Source: Flavobacterium frigidimaris (lineage in GTDB: Bacteria > Bacteroidota > Bacteroidia > Flavobacteriales > Flavobacteriaceae). Taken from it: a stretch of DNA of 64,000 nucleotides. The notes below the pieces were generated by a model. The model searched no databases and was not told the DNA's origin. It saw nothing but the letters and a program-made list of their open reading frames with translations. Position numbers and translations under genes: made by a program. The stretch covers positions 32,534 through 96,533 of the forward strand of contig FQWG01000021.1 in the NCBI GenBank assembly GCA_900129595.1, given 5' to 3'. This document shows positions 8,829-16,966 of the stretch, one piece after another (position 1 is the first letter of the stretch; each line of letters opens with the position of its first letter).

Positions 8829-10400
8829 ATGCATAAAAATCAGCACTTAATATTTCCTATTCTATTTTTATTGTTCTTTAATTGGAGCGCCAATTCACAA
8901 GAAAAAATACTATACCCTAAAAACGAATTCAGAGGGGTATGGATTGCAACTGTGGTCAACATCGACTGGCCAAAAACGGCTATAGATGGCGTAGAAAAAG
9001 AAAAAGCAGATTATCTGGAAATTTTAGATGCCTACAAAAAGCTAAATTATAATGCTGTAATCGTTCAGATCAGAAGCGTTGGTGACGCTTTTTATCCATC
9101 GGAATTCGCACCCTGGTCGCGTTTTTTGACCGGCAAAGAAGGTCAGGCACCAAATCCGTATTACGATGCATTGGCCTGGATGATTGAAGAAGCACACAAG
9201 CGAGGTTTTGAGTTTCATGCCTGGCTGAATCCGTACCGTGCTACTTTCGATTTAAACAAAAATCTTTTAAGCCCTAATCACGACGTTTTCAAACATCCGG
9301 AATGGATGATAGAATATGCCGGAAAGCTATATTACGATCCTGCATTGCCTGAAGTTCAGGAACATTTAACTAAAGTGGTGAAAGAAGTGGTTGATAAATA
9401 CGATATTGACGCAATTCATTTTGATGACTATTTTTATCCGTATACTGTTCCCGGAAAATCTTTTAACGATACGGCTTCATTTAGAAAATATGGCGCAGGC
9501 TTAAGCCTTTCGGACTGGCGTCGTGCCAATGTGAGCAATTTTGTGCACACCATTTCGACAACAATTAAAGCAAGTAAACCATGGGTTCAATTCGGAATTA
9601 GTCCGTTTGGAGTCTGGCGTAATAAATCAGCAGACCCTAAAGGTTCTGAAACACAATCGACCTCTAATTACGATGATCTATACGCTGATCCGGTTTTATG
9701 GATGGATCAAAAATGGATTGATTACATCTTACCTCAATTGTACTGGAGTATGAACAACCCAAGGGCTTCTTATTCTAAATTGGTAAAATGGTGGTCTGAA
9801 AATTCGAATAATACCGCGCTTTATATTGGTCATGCTTCTTACAAAATCAGAGGCGACAGTGATAAAAGCTGGAATTTTATAAACGAAATTCCAACCCAAA
9901 TTGATTTTGCAAGAACTTTCAAAAAAGTAAGCGGAAGCGCTTATTTCAGCTCAAAATGGTTCATGAACAAAAACTTTGATCTTGTACGTCTTTTAGAAGA
10001 AAACCAATACAAATATCCTGCGCTTCCTGCTGCAGTTCCCAATCTAAAACACATTGTTATTGATATTCCGGTAGTCAATGAGTATCAAAAAGACAGTGTA
10101 CATTATGCTTTCAATATCAAAGCGCCATTGAATACAAAAGTGCGTTACATGGTACTTTACGGAGGAGAAAGCACATCGAAAATTGACATAAATGATCCGT
10201 CAAAAATAATTGATAAAATTACCGTTTGCGAAACCAACGGCACTATTCAGTTTTCTATTCCTGCCGAAAAAATGAATCAATACAAAGCTTGTGCTGTTAC
10301 GTTTATTGATTATTATGCAAACGAAAGCACTCCAACAAACATTGATCTAAAAAAGACATTTAAACTTTATACTCCTTCACAACCTAATGAAAACAGATAA
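8829..10400 (+). CDS. GHL10 (DUF187) glycoside hydrolase, DigH-like, secreted
   Basis: This 523-residue protein has a signal peptide (cleavage near SANS/Q24) and a GHL10 domain over about residues 32-345. Visible motifs are EFRGVWIATVVNIDWP, the strand FHAWLNPYR, DAIHFDDYFYPY and GISPFGVWRN, with Asp/Glu residues at barrel strand ends. A C-terminal segment (about 400-510) looks Fn3-like. E. coli DigH (YddW) of this family cleaves denuded peptidoglycan glycan strands at the divisome. Placement among murQ, anmK and an AmpG-like permease supports a peptidoglycan substrate. The permease gene overlaps its 3' end by 14 nt, implying translational coupling. Confidence 0.85.
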   Translation: MHKNQHLIFPILFLLFFNWSANSQEKILYPKNEFRGVWIATVVNIDWPKTAIDGVEKEKADYLEILDAYKKLNYNAVIVQIRSVGDAFYPSEFAPWSRFLTGKEGQAPNPYYDALAWMIEEAHKRGFEFHAWLNPYRATFDLNKNLLSPNHDVFKHPEWMIEYAGKLYYDPALPEVQEHLTKVVKEVVDKYDIDAIHFDDYFYPYTVPGKSFNDTASFRKYGAGLSLSDWRRANVSNFVHTISTTIKASKPWVQFGISPFGVWRNKSADPKGSETQSTSNYDDLYADPVLWMDQKWIDYILPQLYWSMNNPRASYSKLVKWWSENSNNTALYIGHASYKIRGDSDKSWNFINEIPTQIDFARTFKKVSGSAYFSSKWFMNKNFDLVRLLEENQYKYPALPAAVPNLKHIVIDIPVVNEYQKDSVHYAFNIKAPLNTKVRYMVLYGGESTSKIDINDPSKIIDKITVCETNGTIQFSIPAEKMNQYKACAVTFIDYYANESTPTNIDLKKTFKLYTPSQPNENR

Positions 10401-11652
10401 TAAACCCTGGTTCTGGATTCCGCTTCTCAATTTTGCATCTGGCTTGCCGTATGCTGTAATTATCTCCGTTTCGGTGATTATGTACAAAAATTTGGGAATT
10501 TCAAATGAAGATATTGGCGTCTACACCAGTTTATTATATTTACCCTGGGTTATAAAACCACTTTGGAGTCCGCTTATCGAAATTATAGGAACTAAAAGAA
10601 AATGGTTCCTGACCATGCAGCTTATTATTTCAATCGCGTTTTTAGTTGTCGGATTTACAATTCCAATGAATGGCTTTTTCTACATGACTTTAGCTATATT
10701 TTGGGTCGCTGCTTTTGCATCCGCCTCCAATGATATTGCCAGCGATGGATTCTATTTGTTAGTATTGCCGGAAGACAAACAATCTTTTTTTATAGGAATC
10801 AGAAGTACCTTTTACAGACTTTCGATGTTGGCCGGAAACGGATTAATCGTGCTTTTGGCAGGATATCTGGAACATAAATATGGTGACAATACAAAAGCCT
10901 GGTCGTATACTATGGTTTTTGTTGGTTTGTTAATGGCTTTTATAACCGTTTATAATTATTTTTCGACTCCAAGAACAGAAATAAATGCAGGCGAAAAACC
11001 AAAAGATGTCAATGAAAAAAGTTTCATCACCATCTTTATTAGTTTTTTCAGGAAAAAGCAAATTGGTTTAATACTATCGTTTATTTTGTTGTTTCGATTA
11101 GGAGAATCCCAATTAATAAAAATGTTAAGTCCATTTTTAATTGATCCGGTGAATGTTGGCGGAATGGGATTAGACACTCAGGATGTCGGAATCATCTACG
11201 GAACATTTGGAGTTGCCGCTTTAACCATTGGGGGAATCTTAGGAGGAATTGCAATTTCGAAACAAGGATTGACCAAATGGATGTTACCGATGATTTTAAC
11301 GATGCATTTACCTATTATTGGTTTCATCTTATTAGCCCATTTTCATCCAGCTTCTGTTTATTATATCTACGCAGTAGTCATTATAGAACAATTTGGCTAC
11401 GGTTTTGGTTTTGCCGCATTCATGATGTATTTAATTCATGTGGCCGAAGGAGAATCAAAAACGGCACATTATGCTCTTGCCACAGGTTTTATGGCACTTG
11501 GAATGATGTTACCCGGAATGTTAAGCGGTTATATTCAGGAATATTTAGGCTACGGAAATTTCTTTATTTGGGTATTTCTCGCTACAATTCCCGGAATTAT
11601 TTTATCGCGTTTTATAACTTTCCCTAAAGATTTCGGTAAAAAAACAGCATAA
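10387..11652 (+). CDS. MFS permease, AmpG-like muropeptide transporter
   Basis: This 421-residue, 12-helix major facilitator protein begins with the AmpG-type segment NFASGLPYAVI and has the cytoplasmic motif SPLIEIIGTKRKW between helices 2 and 3. AmpG imports GlcNAc-anhydroMurNAc peptides from the periplasm for recycling. The gene overlaps the preceding hydrolase gene and lies close to anmK, murQ and a NagZ-like enzyme, which together make the AmpG assignment plausible. Other sugar MFS carriers cannot be excluded. Confidence 0.8.
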   Translation: MKTDNKPWFWIPLLNFASGLPYAVIISVSVIMYKNLGISNEDIGVYTSLLYLPWVIKPLWSPLIEIIGTKRKWFLTMQLIISIAFLVVGFTIPMNGFFYMTLAIFWVAAFASASNDIASDGFYLLVLPEDKQSFFIGIRSTFYRLSMLAGNGLIVLLAGYLEHKYGDNTKAWSYTMVFVGLLMAFITVYNYFSTPRTEINAGEKPKDVNEKSFITIFISFFRKKQIGLILSFILLFRLGESQLIKMLSPFLIDPVNVGGMGLDTQDVGIIYGTFGVAALTIGGILGGIAISKQGLTKWMLPMILTMHLPIIGFILLAHFHPASVYYIYAVVIIEQFGYGFGFAAFMMYLIHVAEGESKTAHYALATGFMALGMMLPGMLSGYIQEYLGYGNFFIWVFLATIPGIILSRFITFPKDFGKKTA

Positions 11653-11673
11653 ACCGCTAAACCTATAACGCCT

Positions 11674-12015
11674 ATGGAAATCAATGAAAACATCCAGACT
11701 GAACGAAACCTGAAAGCAATTGAATTGGAGAAAGCAGGAGAAATTGAAAAAGCAATTGCGTTATACGAAGAAAATATTACTGAAGGTTTTAAAGGAAATC
11801 ATCCTTATGACCGGCTGGCAACAATCTACAAAAACCAAATCGATCTCGAAAATGAGATTAGGGTTTTAGAAAAAGCCATTATCGTTTACGAAGAAATCAC
11901 AATGGAAGACCGTCTGGAAGGCTTACCAAAACTTTTCCGTTTCAAAAACCGATTAGAAAAAGCCTTACACACCAAAACCCAGCTTGCCAAACAAAAGAAA
12001 AGCAAACTGAAATAA
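11674..12015 (+). CDS. Small TPR-like helical protein
   Basis: This 113-residue, soluble, charged protein has tetratricopeptide-like helices: AIELEKAGEIEKAIALYEEN, then PYDRLATIYKNQIDLENEI and LEKAIIVYEE. There is no signal peptide or catalytic motif. It starts 21 nt after the AmpG-like gene and ends 24 nt before a GNAT gene, so it probably belongs to the same operon. A protein-interaction role is the most that can be said. Confidence 0.75.
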   Translation: MEINENIQTERNLKAIELEKAGEIEKAIALYEENITEGFKGNHPYDRLATIYKNQIDLENEIRVLEKAIIVYEEITMEDRLEGLPKLFRFKNRLEKALHTKTQLAKQKKSKLK

Positions 12016-12039
12016 AGAACCACTTTTACAATATTTATC

Positions 12040-12489
12040 ATGACCAGTTTAAAGAGAACCAACTCTGACGATATTGATTTTAAAAATTTGGTCGTTTTAT
12101 TAGACCGGGATTTAAAAATCAGAGACGGAGAAGATCATACCTTTTACAATCAATTTAATAAAACCGATGCAATAAAACACGTTATCGTTTTCTACGAAAA
12201 TAATAGCGCCGTAGGTTGTGGCGCTTTTAGGGAAAAAGAAAATGATACCGTCGAAATCAAACGCATGTTTGTACATCCTGATTACCGCAAAAAAGGAATT
12301 GCATCAGCTTTGCTCTCAGCACTAGAAATCTGGGCTGCCGAAGAAAACTACAATTACACCATTCTGGAAACAGGAAAAAAACAACCTGAAGCCATTAACT
12401 TATACCAAAAACAAGGCTATTCTGTAATACCCAATTATCCGCCTTATGAAAATATGGATAATAGTGTCTGCATGAAAAAAGCTTTATAA
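12040..12489 (+). CDS. GNAT-family N-acetyltransferase
   Basis: This 149-residue single-domain GNAT protein has the acetyl-CoA pyrophosphate loop FVHPDYRKKGIASALL (R/Q-x-x-G-x-A type) and the C-terminal LYQKQGYSVIPNYPPYENM segment. It lies 10 nt upstream of the GH3 gene. The acceptor is unknown. The neighbourhood suggests an amino sugar or peptide from peptidoglycan, but general amine acetyltransferases look the same at this level. Confidence 0.88.
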   Translation: MTSLKRTNSDDIDFKNLVVLLDRDLKIRDGEDHTFYNQFNKTDAIKHVIVFYENNSAVGCGAFREKENDTVEIKRMFVHPDYRKKGIASALLSALEIWAAEENYNYTILETGKKQPEAINLYQKQGYSVIPNYPPYENMDNSVCMKKAL

Positions 12490-12499
12490 TATTATAAAA

Positions 12500-14107
12500 A
12501 TGAAAAATCAAACCTTAATACAAAAAGTGGGACAATTCTTTTTTCCCGCAGTATTCATAAACGATACCGAAGAAAACATTCAGGAAACAGAACGTTTAAT
12601 AAAAGAACACAACATTGGCGGACTGACTTTTTTTCATAGTCGTGCCAGTGCAGCAACCAATTTCGAAAGCAAAAAGAAAATTGTTTTTAACGACGACAGT
12701 TATCAAAAAATCAAAGACCTGATTGTCCGTTATCAGAAAGCCGCTGCTACCCCACTTTTAATCAGTATTGATGCTGAATGGGGTTTGGCAATGCGTATCG
12801 AAAAAACACCACAATATCCTTATGCGATTACGCTTGGCGCTTTGCCTGAAAGTAAATCAAACCTGGTTTATGAAGTGGGCAAACAAATTGGTTTAGACCT
12901 AAAAGCAGCCGGAATTCATTATAATTTATCACCGCTTGCAGACATCAATAATAATCCGAATAATCCGGTTATTGGCTATCGTTCTTTTGGCGAAGACAAA
13001 CAAAAAGTGGCTGATTTTTCTGTAGAATATCTTAAAGGAATGTCAGAAGTTGGCGTTTTAGGCTGTCTGAAACACTTTCCCGGCCACGGAAACACCAATG
13101 TCGATTCGCATTTGGGATTACCTGTTTTAAATGAAACTCTGGAAGAATTACTGGAAAACGAATTATATCCTTTTATTAAAGGAATCGAAAATAATGTCGA
13201 TTCGATCATGATAGGACATTTAGCCGTTCCGAGTTTAAACGACGGAAAAAATACATCGGCAACTTTATCAAAACCTATTATCGAAACGCTTTTACGCGAG
13301 CAGCTAGGTTACGATGGTTTGGTAATTTCTGATGCCCTGAATATGCACAGCGTTTCTAAACTGTATGAAACCAAAGGAGAACTCGAATGGGAAGCATTCA
13401 ACGCGGGAAATGATATTTTATGTTTTGCCGAAAATGTTCCGGAAGGAATTCAGGCTATCCTGAAGAATGCTTCGCAGGAACGTATCGAAGAAAGCTTCAA
13501 CAGAATCATAAATGCCAAAGAAAAAGTAGGGATTCTTTCCGGTAATACTTTTACTTCAGGAGAATTAGACTTCGAAAAAGCTTCAGCATTAAATTTTGAA
13601 ATTGCACAAAATTCAATTACCAAAATTACCGACAACTCAAATACTAAATTAGCTTTTGAAGCACAAAAAAACAACCAATTAGCCAAACTGAGCTTGTATA
13701 AGAATATCGGGAATACTTTCTTTCAAACGTTGAATTCAAAATTAGAATCTCCTGAATTTGCATTTGATAGTTTAGAAACTTCTGATATCAAATCTATTGC
13801 GACAGCATTAGAAAAATTTGAAACTATTATCATTTCATTATTTGTTCCAAAGGCAAAACCTATGAATAATTTCGAAATCGATGATGCCGTTTTAGAATTT
13901 CTTTCAGGCTTATTTCAAACAAAAAAATGTATCCTTTACGTTTTCGGAAATCCGTATGCATTGCCTATTATTCCTAATATCAAAAAGGCTTCCGGATTAA
14001 TTCAGGTGTATCAGGACTTTAATGAGTTTCAAAAAAATGCCGGAATTCAATTTCTTGAAAACTCAGCCTGCAACGGAAAGCTGCCTGTAAATATTGACTT
14101 ACAATAA
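12500..14107 (+). CDS. GH3 beta-N-acetylhexosaminidase, NagZ-like, cytoplasmic
   Basis: NagZ removes GlcNAc from GlcNAc-anhydroMurNAc(-peptides) after import. The 535-residue protein has no signal peptide. It carries the bacterial hexosaminidase loop KHFPGHG (191-197) with Asp202 and His204, the Asp/His pair NagZ enzymes use as general acid/base, and the nucleophile segment VISDALNMHS with Asp278. It is longer than classical NagZ (about 340 residues). The extra C-terminal domain (about 350-535) resembles the second GH3 domain. It is the last gene of the recycling block; the enzymes present are sufficient to process anhydro-muropeptides after peptide removal. Confidence 0.88.
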   Translation: MKNQTLIQKVGQFFFPAVFINDTEENIQETERLIKEHNIGGLTFFHSRASAATNFESKKKIVFNDDSYQKIKDLIVRYQKAAATPLLISIDAEWGLAMRIEKTPQYPYAITLGALPESKSNLVYEVGKQIGLDLKAAGIHYNLSPLADINNNPNNPVIGYRSFGEDKQKVADFSVEYLKGMSEVGVLGCLKHFPGHGNTNVDSHLGLPVLNETLEELLENELYPFIKGIENNVDSIMIGHLAVPSLNDGKNTSATLSKPIIETLLREQLGYDGLVISDALNMHSVSKLYETKGELEWEAFNAGNDILCFAENVPEGIQAILKNASQERIEESFNRIINAKEKVGILSGNTFTSGELDFEKASALNFEIAQNSITKITDNSNTKLAFEAQKNNQLAKLSLYKNIGNTFFQTLNSKLESPEFAFDSLETSDIKSIATALEKFETIIISLFVPKAKPMNNFEIDDAVLEFLSGLFQTKKCILYVFGNPYALPIIPNIKKASGLIQVYQDFNEFQKNAGIQFLENSACNGKLPVNIDLQ

Positions 14108-14176
14108 GTTATAAAAACGAAAACAATCGTAATAGTCAAATACTATCAATCTATAAATATTAATAATCACTTCTTA

Positions 14177-14208
14177 TTGCAACTACACTTACTTATGCCC
14201 TACTTTTG
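14177..14208 (+). promoter_or_regulatory. Promoter of the peroxiredoxin gene
   Basis: TTGC at 14177-14180, a 20-nt spacer and TACTTTTG at 14201-14208 match the Bacteroidota consensus exactly at the -7 box. The start codon is 35 nt downstream. Confidence 0.7.
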
Positions 14209-14243
14209 CACCAGAAATAAATTTTTAACGTAAAACGAAAAAT

Positions 14244-14882
14244 ATGTCTTTAGTAGGAAAAAAATTCCCAAGTATTGCAGTAGATGCTATCTCAGAAATG
14301 GGTGATAATTTAAAAATCAACATCTTTGAAGAAGCAGTAAACAACAACAAAAAAGTATTATTGTTCTGGTACCCAAAAGATTTTACTTTTGTATGCCCAA
14401 CTGAATTACACGCCTTTCAAGCTGCATTACCAGAATTTGAAAAAAGAAATACAATCGTTATCGGAGCTTCATGCGATACAAACGAAGTACACTTTGCCTG
14501 GTTGAACACTCCAAAAAACAACGGTGGAATCGAAGGTGTAACATACCCAATCTTAGCAGACACAAACCGTAACTTATCTAACATTTTAGGAATTTTAGAT
14601 ATTGATTCTACAGAGTACAGCGAAGAAACTGATTCAGTAATCATCGAAGGTTCAAATGTAACTTACAGAGCTACTTACCTTATTGACGAAACTGGAAAAA
14701 TCTTCCACGAAAGTGTAAACGATATGCCATTAGGCCGTAACGTAAACGAATACTTACGTATGGTTGATGCTTATACTCACATTCAGGAAAAAGGAGAAGT
14801 TTGTCCTGCAAACTGGGAAGCTGGTAAAGAAGCAATGAGTGCTGACAGAATCAGTACTGCTGAGTACTTAAGCGCAAACTAA
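14244..14882 (+). CDS. 2-Cys peroxiredoxin (AhpC/Prx1 type)
   Basis: This 212-residue thiol peroxidase reduces hydrogen peroxide and organic peroxides in the cytoplasm. The peroxidatic cysteine is Cys51 in DFTFVCPTELHAF, and the resolving cysteine is Cys187 in KGEVCPANWEAG near the C-terminus, the typical 2-Cys arrangement. It has its own promoter and is followed after 122 nt by a thioredoxin gene, which may supply electrons. A long inverted repeat separates the two genes. Confidence 0.93.
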   Translation: MSLVGKKFPSIAVDAISEMGDNLKINIFEEAVNNNKKVLLFWYPKDFTFVCPTELHAFQAALPEFEKRNTIVIGASCDTNEVHFAWLNTPKNNGGIEGVTYPILADTNRNLSNILGILDIDSTEYSEETDSVIIEGSNVTYRATYLIDETGKIFHESVNDMPLGRNVNEYLRMVDAYTHIQEKGEVCPANWEAGKEAMSADRISTAEYLSAN

Positions 14883-14897
14883 TTAAAATAAAGGTAC

Positions 14898-14976
14898 AAA
14901 GGTTCAAAGGCACAAAGTAGCAAAGTTTTTTTGCTACGATTTACAAAGTTGAACAACTTTGTCCCTTTGAACCTTT
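14898..14976. repeat. Inverted repeat between prx and trx
   Basis: Perfect 13-nt outer arms AAAGGTTCAAAGG (14898-14910) and CCTTTGAACCTTT (14964-14976) enclose an inner hairpin GTAGCAAA/TTTGCTAC (14917-14937) and a further CAAAGTTG/CAACTTTG pair. It may act as a terminator or processing structure, or be a dispersed intergenic repeat. Confidence 0.7.
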
Positions 14977-15004
14977 GCCACTTTGAACCTAAAAAAACAA
15001 AAAC

Positions 15005-15313
15005 ATGTTAATCGACTTAAACGAAGATACGTTAGCAGATTTAGTTGCTAAAAACGAAAAAGTAGTAGTACAATATTCAGCTTCATGGTGTGGAAATTGC
15101 CGTATTATGAAACCAAAATTCAAAAAATTAGCCACAGAAAATGAAGCTATCACTTTTGTTTTGGTTGATGCTGAAAATGCTCCGGAATCTAGAAAATTAG
15201 CCAATGTAAGCAACTTGCCAACATTTGCAACTTTCGTAAACGGAAAATTAGTTGGTGAAACTCAAACCAACAAACAAGAAGTTTTAATCGACCTGGTAAA
15301 CGCAATTGCTTAA
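15005..15313 (+). CDS. Thioredoxin-like protein with a CGNC active site
   Basis: This 102-residue single thioredoxin fold has active site WCGNC (Cys29, Cys32) instead of the standard WCGPC, and the cis-Pro loop NLPTFATF. There is no signal peptide, so it is cytoplasmic. Replacing the active-site Pro usually shifts the redox potential and substrate range. Its position between a 2-Cys peroxiredoxin and the tpx gene suggests a role in peroxide defence. The gene is bracketed by two long inverted repeats. Confidence 0.88.
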   Translation: MLIDLNEDTLADLVAKNEKVVVQYSASWCGNCRIMKPKFKKLATENEAITFVLVDAENAPESRKLANVSNLPTFATFVNGKLVGETQTNKQEVLIDLVNAIA

Positions 15314-15333
15314 ATTTAGATTAGTTAGACTGG

Positions 15334-15412
15334 CTTAGATTTTTAGACTTCTTAGATGTGGTCTTAAATTTTAAAAAAGTCTAAGGAGTCTAAGAATGTC
15401 TAAAAATCTAAG
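15334..15412. repeat. Long inverted repeat upstream of the DUF6952-like gene
   Basis: The left arm (15334-15356) and right arm (15389-15412) pair over 23 positions with one bulged base; both are built from TCTAAG/CTTAGA units. A naive ORF start at 15396 lies inside the right arm, which argues that the true start is the ATG at 15423. Confidence 0.7.
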
Positions 15413-15422
15413 AAATCTAAAC

Positions 15423-15680
15423 ATGAAATTACCCGTAATAAAGCAATTGACCCAATTTATCGAAGAAAACGATCAGGATTATATCATTGAAACGATTGAA
15501 GTTCTGGAAGCGATGACTGAAATTCCGTCTCTAAAAGACGAAGAATTAGATGTAATTGGCGAATTAATATCCAATATGTACGGTGCACTTGAAGTACACA
15601 AAATGGTCGTTCAGGGCACCGATAAAAAAGAAGCTTTAAATGCGTTTATGAAACGTGTATTAGGCTCTATCGATAAATAA
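15423..15680 (+). CDS. Small conserved protein, DUF6952-like
   Basis: The chosen start gives an 85-residue acidic protein beginning MKLPVIKQLTQFIEEND. The upstream in-frame ATG at 15396 would add nine residues encoded entirely by the inverted repeat and is unlikely. The sequence is mostly helical (LTQFIEENDQDYIIETIEVL, ELISNMYGALEVHKMVVQGT) with no catalytic motif. Flavobacteria have similar small proteins next to thioredoxin/peroxiredoxin genes, from memory; no function is known. A clear terminator follows. Confidence 0.75.
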   Translation: MKLPVIKQLTQFIEENDQDYIIETIEVLEAMTEIPSLKDEELDVIGELISNMYGALEVHKMVVQGTDKKEALNAFMKRVLGSIDK

Positions 15681-15721
15681 ATCGACCTCTTTTTCAAAGA
15701 AAAAACAAAAAAACATGACTT

Positions 15722-15757
15722 AAAAAAACGCTTTCATTCCAAGAGAGCGTTTTTTTT
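15722..15757 (+). terminator. Rho-independent terminator
   Basis: AAAAAAACGCT and AGCGTTTTTTT pair around a 13-nt loop and end in a T-run. It closes the prx-trx-DUF6952 block. Confidence 0.85.
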
Positions 15758-15826
15758 GTTTTATAATTTTCAGTTTGCCTCAACTTTGTCATCCTTACAC
15801 ATGTATTCTTAACGTTTACCACCTTG

Positions 15827-15871
15827 AGCGTAGTCGAAGACTTCAAAGCAGAAAAGGTCTTTGACTACGCT
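15827..15871. repeat. Inverted repeat AGCGTAGTCGAAGAC
   Basis: Arms at 15827-15841 and 15857-15871 pair over 14 of 15 positions around a 15-nt loop. This GTAGTCGAAGAC-type element recurs in flavobacterial intergenic regions (from memory). No function is assigned. Confidence 0.6.
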
Positions 15872-16035
15872 TAGACAGACAAAAATAAGAACCAAACCTT
15901 TCACAATTTAAATCAAACAAACCCGTTTAAACCTGTAAAATCTGTGTGTATCAACCCGAATTTACGCTAATCTTAAAACTCGCCTAATTCTGTTCACAAC
16001 CACAACAAATACTTTTAGATTCAAATATTAATCCT

Positions 16036-16043
16036 TACTTTTG
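16036..16043 (+). promoter_or_regulatory. -7 box of the tpx promoter
   Basis: TACTTTTG matches TAnnTTTG exactly 23 nt before the tpx ATG. The -33 element is weak (TTTTAG). Confidence 0.55.
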
Positions 16044-16066
16044 AACCTCATAAAAAATTAAAAATC

Positions 16067-16564
16067 ATGGCTTCAATAACATTGGGAGGAAATCCTATTC
16101 ATACTTCAGGCGAATTACCAACAGTTGGATCACAACTAGCTGATTTCAAATTAGTACAAAACGATTTATCAGTTGCTTCATTAAGTAACTTCGCAGGAAA
16201 AAAATTAGTTTTAAACATTTTTCCAAGTGTTGACACGGGAACTTGTGCAACTTCTGTTAGAAAATTCAACGAAAGTGCCAGCAATTTAGAGAACACAACT
16301 GTTTTATGTATCTCAAGAGATTTACCATTTGCTCAAAAACGTTTTTGTGGAGCTGAAGGATTAGAAAATGTAGTAAACTTATCTGATTTTCAGGCTGGAA
16401 CTTTTGGTAAAGCTAATGGTTTAGAAATCGTTGACGGACCTTTAGCAGGTTTACACTCAAGAGCTATTATTGTTGTTGATGAAAACGGAAAAATCACTCA
16501 TACGGAACAAGTTGCTGAAATTGCTAACGAACCAAATTACGAAGCAGCTTTAGCAGCACTATAA
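16067..16564 (+). CDS. tpx: Thiol peroxidase Tpx
   Basis: This 165-residue atypical 2-Cys peroxiredoxin has peroxidatic Cys60 in PSVDTGTCATSVRKFN and resolving Cys94 in AQKRFCGAEG, the same spacing as E. coli Tpx (Cys61/Cys95). It reduces lipid and alkyl hydroperoxides using thioredoxin. Length and motifs are complete. It starts the block that runs into dgkA (9-nt gap) and ftsK. Confidence 0.95.
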   Translation: MASITLGGNPIHTSGELPTVGSQLADFKLVQNDLSVASLSNFAGKKLVLNIFPSVDTGTCATSVRKFNESASNLENTTVLCISRDLPFAQKRFCGAEGLENVVNLSDFQAGTFGKANGLEIVDGPLAGLHSRAIIVVDENGKITHTEQVAEIANEPNYEAALAAL

Positions 16565-16573
16565 TACCTATAA

Positions 16574-16948
16574 ATGGAATTTCAAAAAGATAATACTTTT
16601 GTTACAGGCCGATTAAAAAGCATGACGTATGCTTTTAACGGAGCTGTAAAACTTATTCGAACAGAACACAGCATCATGGTTCAATTCTCATTGGGAATTT
16701 TAATGACCATTGCCGGGTTCTATTTTCATATTTCACAAACCGAATGGCTATGTCAAACATTGGCCATCGGTTTAGTTTTAAGTGTTGAAGGACTGAATAC
16801 CGCAGTAGAAAAAATTGCCGATTTCATTCATCCTAATTATCATGAAAGAATCGGTTTTATTAAAGATATTGCTGCAGGAGCGGTATTTTTTGCCGCAATG
16901 ACAGCAATAGCAATAGGCTTGATCATTTACATCCCAAAATTCATATAG
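16574..16948 (+). CDS. dgkA: DgkA-type diacylglycerol/undecaprenol kinase
   Basis: This 124-residue integral membrane kinase has three predicted helices and the family signature EGLNTAVEKIADF (about residues 76-88), whose Glu and Asn residues bind metal-ATP and substrate. Members phosphorylate diacylglycerol (Gram-negative type) or undecaprenol. The protein alone does not decide which. It lies between tpx (9 nt) and ftsK (18 nt). Confidence 0.92.
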   Translation: MEFQKDNTFVTGRLKSMTYAFNGAVKLIRTEHSIMVQFSLGILMTIAGFYFHISQTEWLCQTLAIGLVLSVEGLNTAVEKIADFIHPNYHERIGFIKDIAAGAVFFAAMTAIAIGLIIYIPKFI

Positions 16949-16966
16949 GCAACAGGAAACGCAAGA

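Larger units (their letters stand above)
15681..16066. other. Intergenic region, 386 bp, with a terminator and an inverted repeat
   Basis: It contains an intrinsic terminator (15722-15757), an inverted repeat (15827-15871) and, at its right end, the tpx promoter. No coding frame or RNA gene is seen in the rest. Confidence 0.6.
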
